Shown here: piece by piece, positions 60,757 to 64,000 of the stretch
How positions within the stretch are numbered: the first letter of the stretch is position 1
Layout: every line of letters begins with the position of its first letter
Source of the DNA: Monilinia fructicola
Lineage: Eukaryota > Ascomycota > Leotiomycetes > Helotiales > Sclerotiniaceae
Assembly (NCBI GenBank): GCA_008692225.1
Contig: VICG01000016.1
Span: 558,001-622,000, forward strand
DNA length: 64,000 bases
Direction: 5' to 3'
Translations under genes and position numbers: made by a program
Notes under the pieces: generated by a model
The model's database searches: none
Seen by the model: the letters and a program-made list of their open reading frames with translations, nothing else
Told to the model about the DNA's origin: nothing

Positions 60757-62662
60757 ATGCTTTACGACAAGATGTCGGAAACTACTATAGAGGATTTGGA
60801 GCTACGGGATGCTGATAGATTGGATGAATTGGATTATATGGACGAGGAATTCCTCGGGGGTAGCGAAAGCTCTTTGCTTCAAGAATCAAAGGAAAGAGAA
60901 AAAGTTGTGATAGAAGTTGGAACTTCATATTTAATATGCCTGGCCATCAGTACTGGAGGGTAAAATACCCCGCCTTGGTTATCGACCTTATCGTTCATTG
61001 CTTACCTTTGGCAGACTTCAAGTGATATGGACTGCCATCATGTCTCAAGGCTCTGTAAGAACATTATCTGCTCATTTCTACGCCACTTGCAATGCCCACA
61101 GCTAATTCTTCAAGCCTTATCTGATTTCTCTCTCCGTTCCTAGCTACCTTATCTCCCTTGTTTGGCTTGCTGGTCCACTCTCTGGCGCTATCGTTCAACC
61201 GTATATTGGGATTCTATCAGATCGCTGTGAACACTCCATGGGTCGCCGACGTCCTTTCATCATCATGGGTAGTGTCGCCACAATCATCTGTATTCTCGCG
61301 CTTCCTTGGACAACAGATCTTATCACATACCTCTTTGCCTCATTTGGAGGATCCCCCTTTGGCAGGGCTGCAATGATATGCAAAGGGGTTATGGCAGCAG
61401 CTTGGATATGGGCTTTAAATGTTGCTATTCAACCTGTGCAAGGAGGTCTTAGAGCAATAATTGTAGATTGTGTTCCACCGAAACAACAGGTTAAGGCTTG
61501 TGCATATGCGAGTTCTGCTGCTGGAATCGGATCTATTCTAGGGTATACTGCTGGTTATATATCTTTGCCAAAGTATTTACCATGGCTTGGAGATACGCAA
61601 TTGAAAGGGCTTTGTCTCATTGCTTCTGTAGCTTTGGGCTCTACCGTTGCGATAACCTGTTTTGTGGCAAAAGAGAAGCGTTTTGTTGGTATGGATTTGA
61701 ATTTGAGAAAGCAGAGCTTCGTAGAGACCTTTATTCAAGTATTCAAGAGTATGAAAACTTGCCCTAGGGAAATCAGACAGATTTGTGTGGTTCAGTTTTT
61801 TGCTTGGATTGGTTGGTTTCCGTTCTTGTTTTATATCACATCGTAAGTTACAATTATCTCGACCCTAAATTTTATCACAATACTAATTAGATTAGATACC
61901 TTGGTGGTCTTTGTAAGTTCAGACAGTTTTCTGGGACCAACGAAATACCTGAACTGACTCCACTTAGATGAAATAGAATATACCCCGATATCCAAGAAGG
62001 ATACCCAAACCCTCACATTTCCCACCACCTCACCTCTTCCTCCATCGCCCCATTCCATCCGCCACGCAACATTCATCATGATTTTATTCGCTCTGGTCGC
62101 TCTCATCTCTAACCTCACACTCCCCATGTTAATTTCTCCCTCTTCCAGCAACCCCAGGCGCCAAAAGCCCACATTCGCCTCCCGCCTCCACATTAAATCA
62201 CTCACTCTTTCCCGCATCTGGACCATTTCTCACCTACTTACCACTCTCCTTACTCTATCCACCCTGCTCACTCCAAGTTTCACATCCACCTCCATTCTAA
62301 TCATTTTCCTCGGTATCTCCTGGGCCATCACTTCTTGGATTCCTCTCGCTCTTATCTCTACCCAAATTTCTCGTTCTCAATCTAACTTCGATGGCTCCTC
62401 CGTTCCTCTATCTCCAATAACTCAGCCAACCTCCCCGTCCCACAAGAGAAACAGAAACAAAGAACCATTGCAAGCAGGGACAATAATGGGTCTCTACAAC
62501 ATCGCAATCGCTCTTCCACAAATCATCGCTGCGGTGCAGGGAAGTCTGGTCTTTTGGGTTTTGGGTGAGGTGGGCGTTGTGGGGACGGAAGCGATGGGAT
62601 GGGTGTTTAGATTGGGGTGTTTAGGGAGTATGTTTGCGGCGTGGTTGGCTGATTCATTATAA
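60757..62662 (+). CDS. GPH-type sugar (sucrose/alpha-glucoside) transporter, MFS
   Basis: Proton-coupled disaccharide uptake at the plasma membrane, related to fission-yeast Sut1 and plant sucrose carriers. Exons 60757-60959, 61015-61054, 61115-61842, 61896-61912, 61968-62662; 1683 nt = 561 codons, in frame (560 aa, or 555 from the in-frame ATG at 60772). Acidic N-terminus (DRLDELDYMDEEFLGG). Key family blocks: LQVIWTAIMSQGS | PYLISLSVPSYLISLVWLAG, PLSGAIVQPYIGILSDRCE, HSMGRRRPFIIMG (RxGRR loop), VQGGLRAIIVDCVPPKQQ, and VVQFFAWIGWFPFLFYITS. Exon 4 is only 17 nt, yielding YLGGL | YEIEYTPISKK. About 12 hydrophobic segments are expected, and a long Ser/Pro loop near residue 460 is seen. The acceptor for exon 3 was chosen to give PYLISL. 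The exact sugar is inferred. Confidence 0.9.
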
Positions 62663-64000
62663 GATTTGGGTCTTATTGATGGACAGTGTAAGAGGTGGAA
62701 GAATTAGGGAAGATGACAGTGGATGTCGAAGGGTATTGAGAAAGTATCACAATTTTTTGCATTAATCCAAATGCCATTATTCAATGTGCGGTTCAAATTC
62801 GCAACTCGAGATCGGGCGGCCATAGATTTAGATCCTAAACCAAGACTTAATTCATCAACTCCAACATAAGTTTCCAAAAAGTATCGCGAAGAAGAAACAT
62901 AGGCCTGAAAGATTTGTAAATGCTGCAGGTTCATTCTCACGCCTGCTGTAACTTCACGGAATTGATATTGAGCGGTGATCATGATCAATATTCCAATTTC
63001 AAAACTCCAGTAAAAAGGCCTTTACAACTGAAGATCCAATCCAACAACGATCCGCTACCTCCATAGAGTCAAACTCATTAACTCATACATCAAAGATATC
63101 GTCAAACCAACCCGATACGTCACAAACCGCCACTAGACTCACCCAAGAATACAAAAGCAGACATACCAGAGGCATCCCACAACCAATCCCTTCGCTCTAA
63201 TAGACCCTTTCTTAAGGAAAAGAAAAAGAAATAAACCAAGAATAGTCCACCATTTTACTAAGGAGCCTCGTCGCAGATTCCGCAAATAGTGTCACGCTTC
63301 TACTCAAATCCGATGTGGCACTGCTAGCAAAGGGGAGCTTGTCGGGATGTGCATTCACGCGCCTCGCATTCGTATTAAGCAGCTGCAAATCGAAGGCTCT
63401 TCCTCTCATGGAGACAGAGCCAGAATCCTACAATCGCAAGTAGCACCCTGGGATCTTGGTTCGGGAACCGCAGGTTCCGTAGGCGCTCATATCTCGGCGT
63501 TTCTCGTCGGCGAGATGGATGGCGCTATTGTGTTTGCGGGTTGGTCGCGGCAATACCGAGTGCTGAGTTGACTTGGATACGGCGGGTTTGTTGTCGTTGT
63601 GTGAAGGCGTTGCCGCGGTCTTGAGTGCTCTCTGGATAGGGGGGTTGCGCGACCAGGGTGTTTATTTATAGGATCGGGGTTCTCATTTGCATGAAATCTG
63701 GAATGCTGTGTATAGTAGCTTCGAAGAAAAACTAAAGGATATCTGTTTGATGCATCTGTCAACGCGATGAATCATCCTCGTGCACAGATATTCCACGCTG
63801 GGTATCGCAGTGCATTAGGTATAGAGAACAAGGGTGGATACCGCTCGCGAGGACTTCTCGTCATTTGAGAGATCCAGCACACCATTATCGAGGCAGCCAT
63901 ACCAGCTAAGCACCCGACATGGCCTACTGATCGATAGATGTCTTGGTCTGGAAGCCAACCCCGTCGGTATACATATACCCCGTAGAAATGGGGGTCAAAA
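62663..64000. other. Right-end intergenic, no gene supported
   Basis: 3' flank of the transporter and beyond. A 94-codon minus-strand frame (62988-62704), and frames at 63212-63762, show no family resemblance. The window ends without a recognisable coding exon. Confidence 0.45.

Noticed and set aside
62704..62988. 94-codon minus-strand open frame after the sugar transporter
   Set aside because: No family resemblance, no splice context, antisense to the probable transporter 3' UTR.

Overview
This is a eukaryotic window from a filamentous ascomycete. Genes are on both strands and are broken by short introns, mostly 47-140 bp, with GTAAGT/GTATGT-type donors and YAG acceptors. Gene content (Zn2Cys6 regulators, oxalate decarboxylase, mannitol dehydrogenase, NiCoT permease) and intergenic microsatellites fit Pezizomycotina. 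A leotiomycete (Sclerotinia/Botrytis relatives) is my best guess, made from recalled family resemblance and not from a search.

Layout from left to right: 3' end of a basic protein (2-280); peroxisomal-type acyl-CoA dehydrogenase (873-2470); Spo12 (3188-3837); Zn2Cys6 regulator (6195-8895, minus); orphan Ser-rich/Cys-motif protein (11066-12217); second Zn2Cys6 regulator (13876-16527); secreted bicupin oxalate decarboxylase (17611-19190); Drs2-type P4-ATPase flippase (21080-25307, minus); CRIPT (27068-27594); Cbp3 cytochrome bc1 assembly chaperone (30932-31980); a 7.4 kb gene-poor stretch with a degenerate ~160-180 bp tandem array (about 33195-34220); dihydrofolate reductase (39441-40253); BTB protein (41887-43295, minus); DUF1295 membrane protein (44487-45754, minus); nickel/cobalt permease (46352-47747, minus); NADP-mannitol dehydrogenase-type SDR (50125-50979); Mss116-type mitochondrial DEAD-box helicase (51998-54081, minus); Mediator subunit 22 (54542-55356, minus); twinfilin (56229-57372); succinate/fumarate carrier (57630-58974, minus); GPH-type sugar transporter (60757-62662). 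I see no gene cluster. These are mostly dispersed housekeeping genes, several serving mitochondria (Cbp3, Mss116, Sfc1).

The most striking global signal is that seven genes, most of them normally essential or conserved, each carry one or two single- or double-base reading-frame breaks, and an eighth (BTB) may. Most clear cases are one extra base in a 2-6 nt homopolymer. In each gene the homology resumes immediately in another frame, and the corrected total length is an exact number of codons. Other genes in the window, including two with seven and eight exons, are perfectly in frame. I read this as systematic indel error in the assembly rather than mass pseudogenisation. Any automatic gene model here (false introns, split genes) should be distrusted at those points.

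I did not find a convincing new biological system. The best unexplained items are the diverged tandem array at 33.2-34.2 kb, the over-represented palindromic intergenic motifs (TACTCCGTAC and ACCTAGGT), the orphan gene at 11.1-12.2 kb and the repeat-expanded Gly/Arg tail of the DEAD-box helicase.
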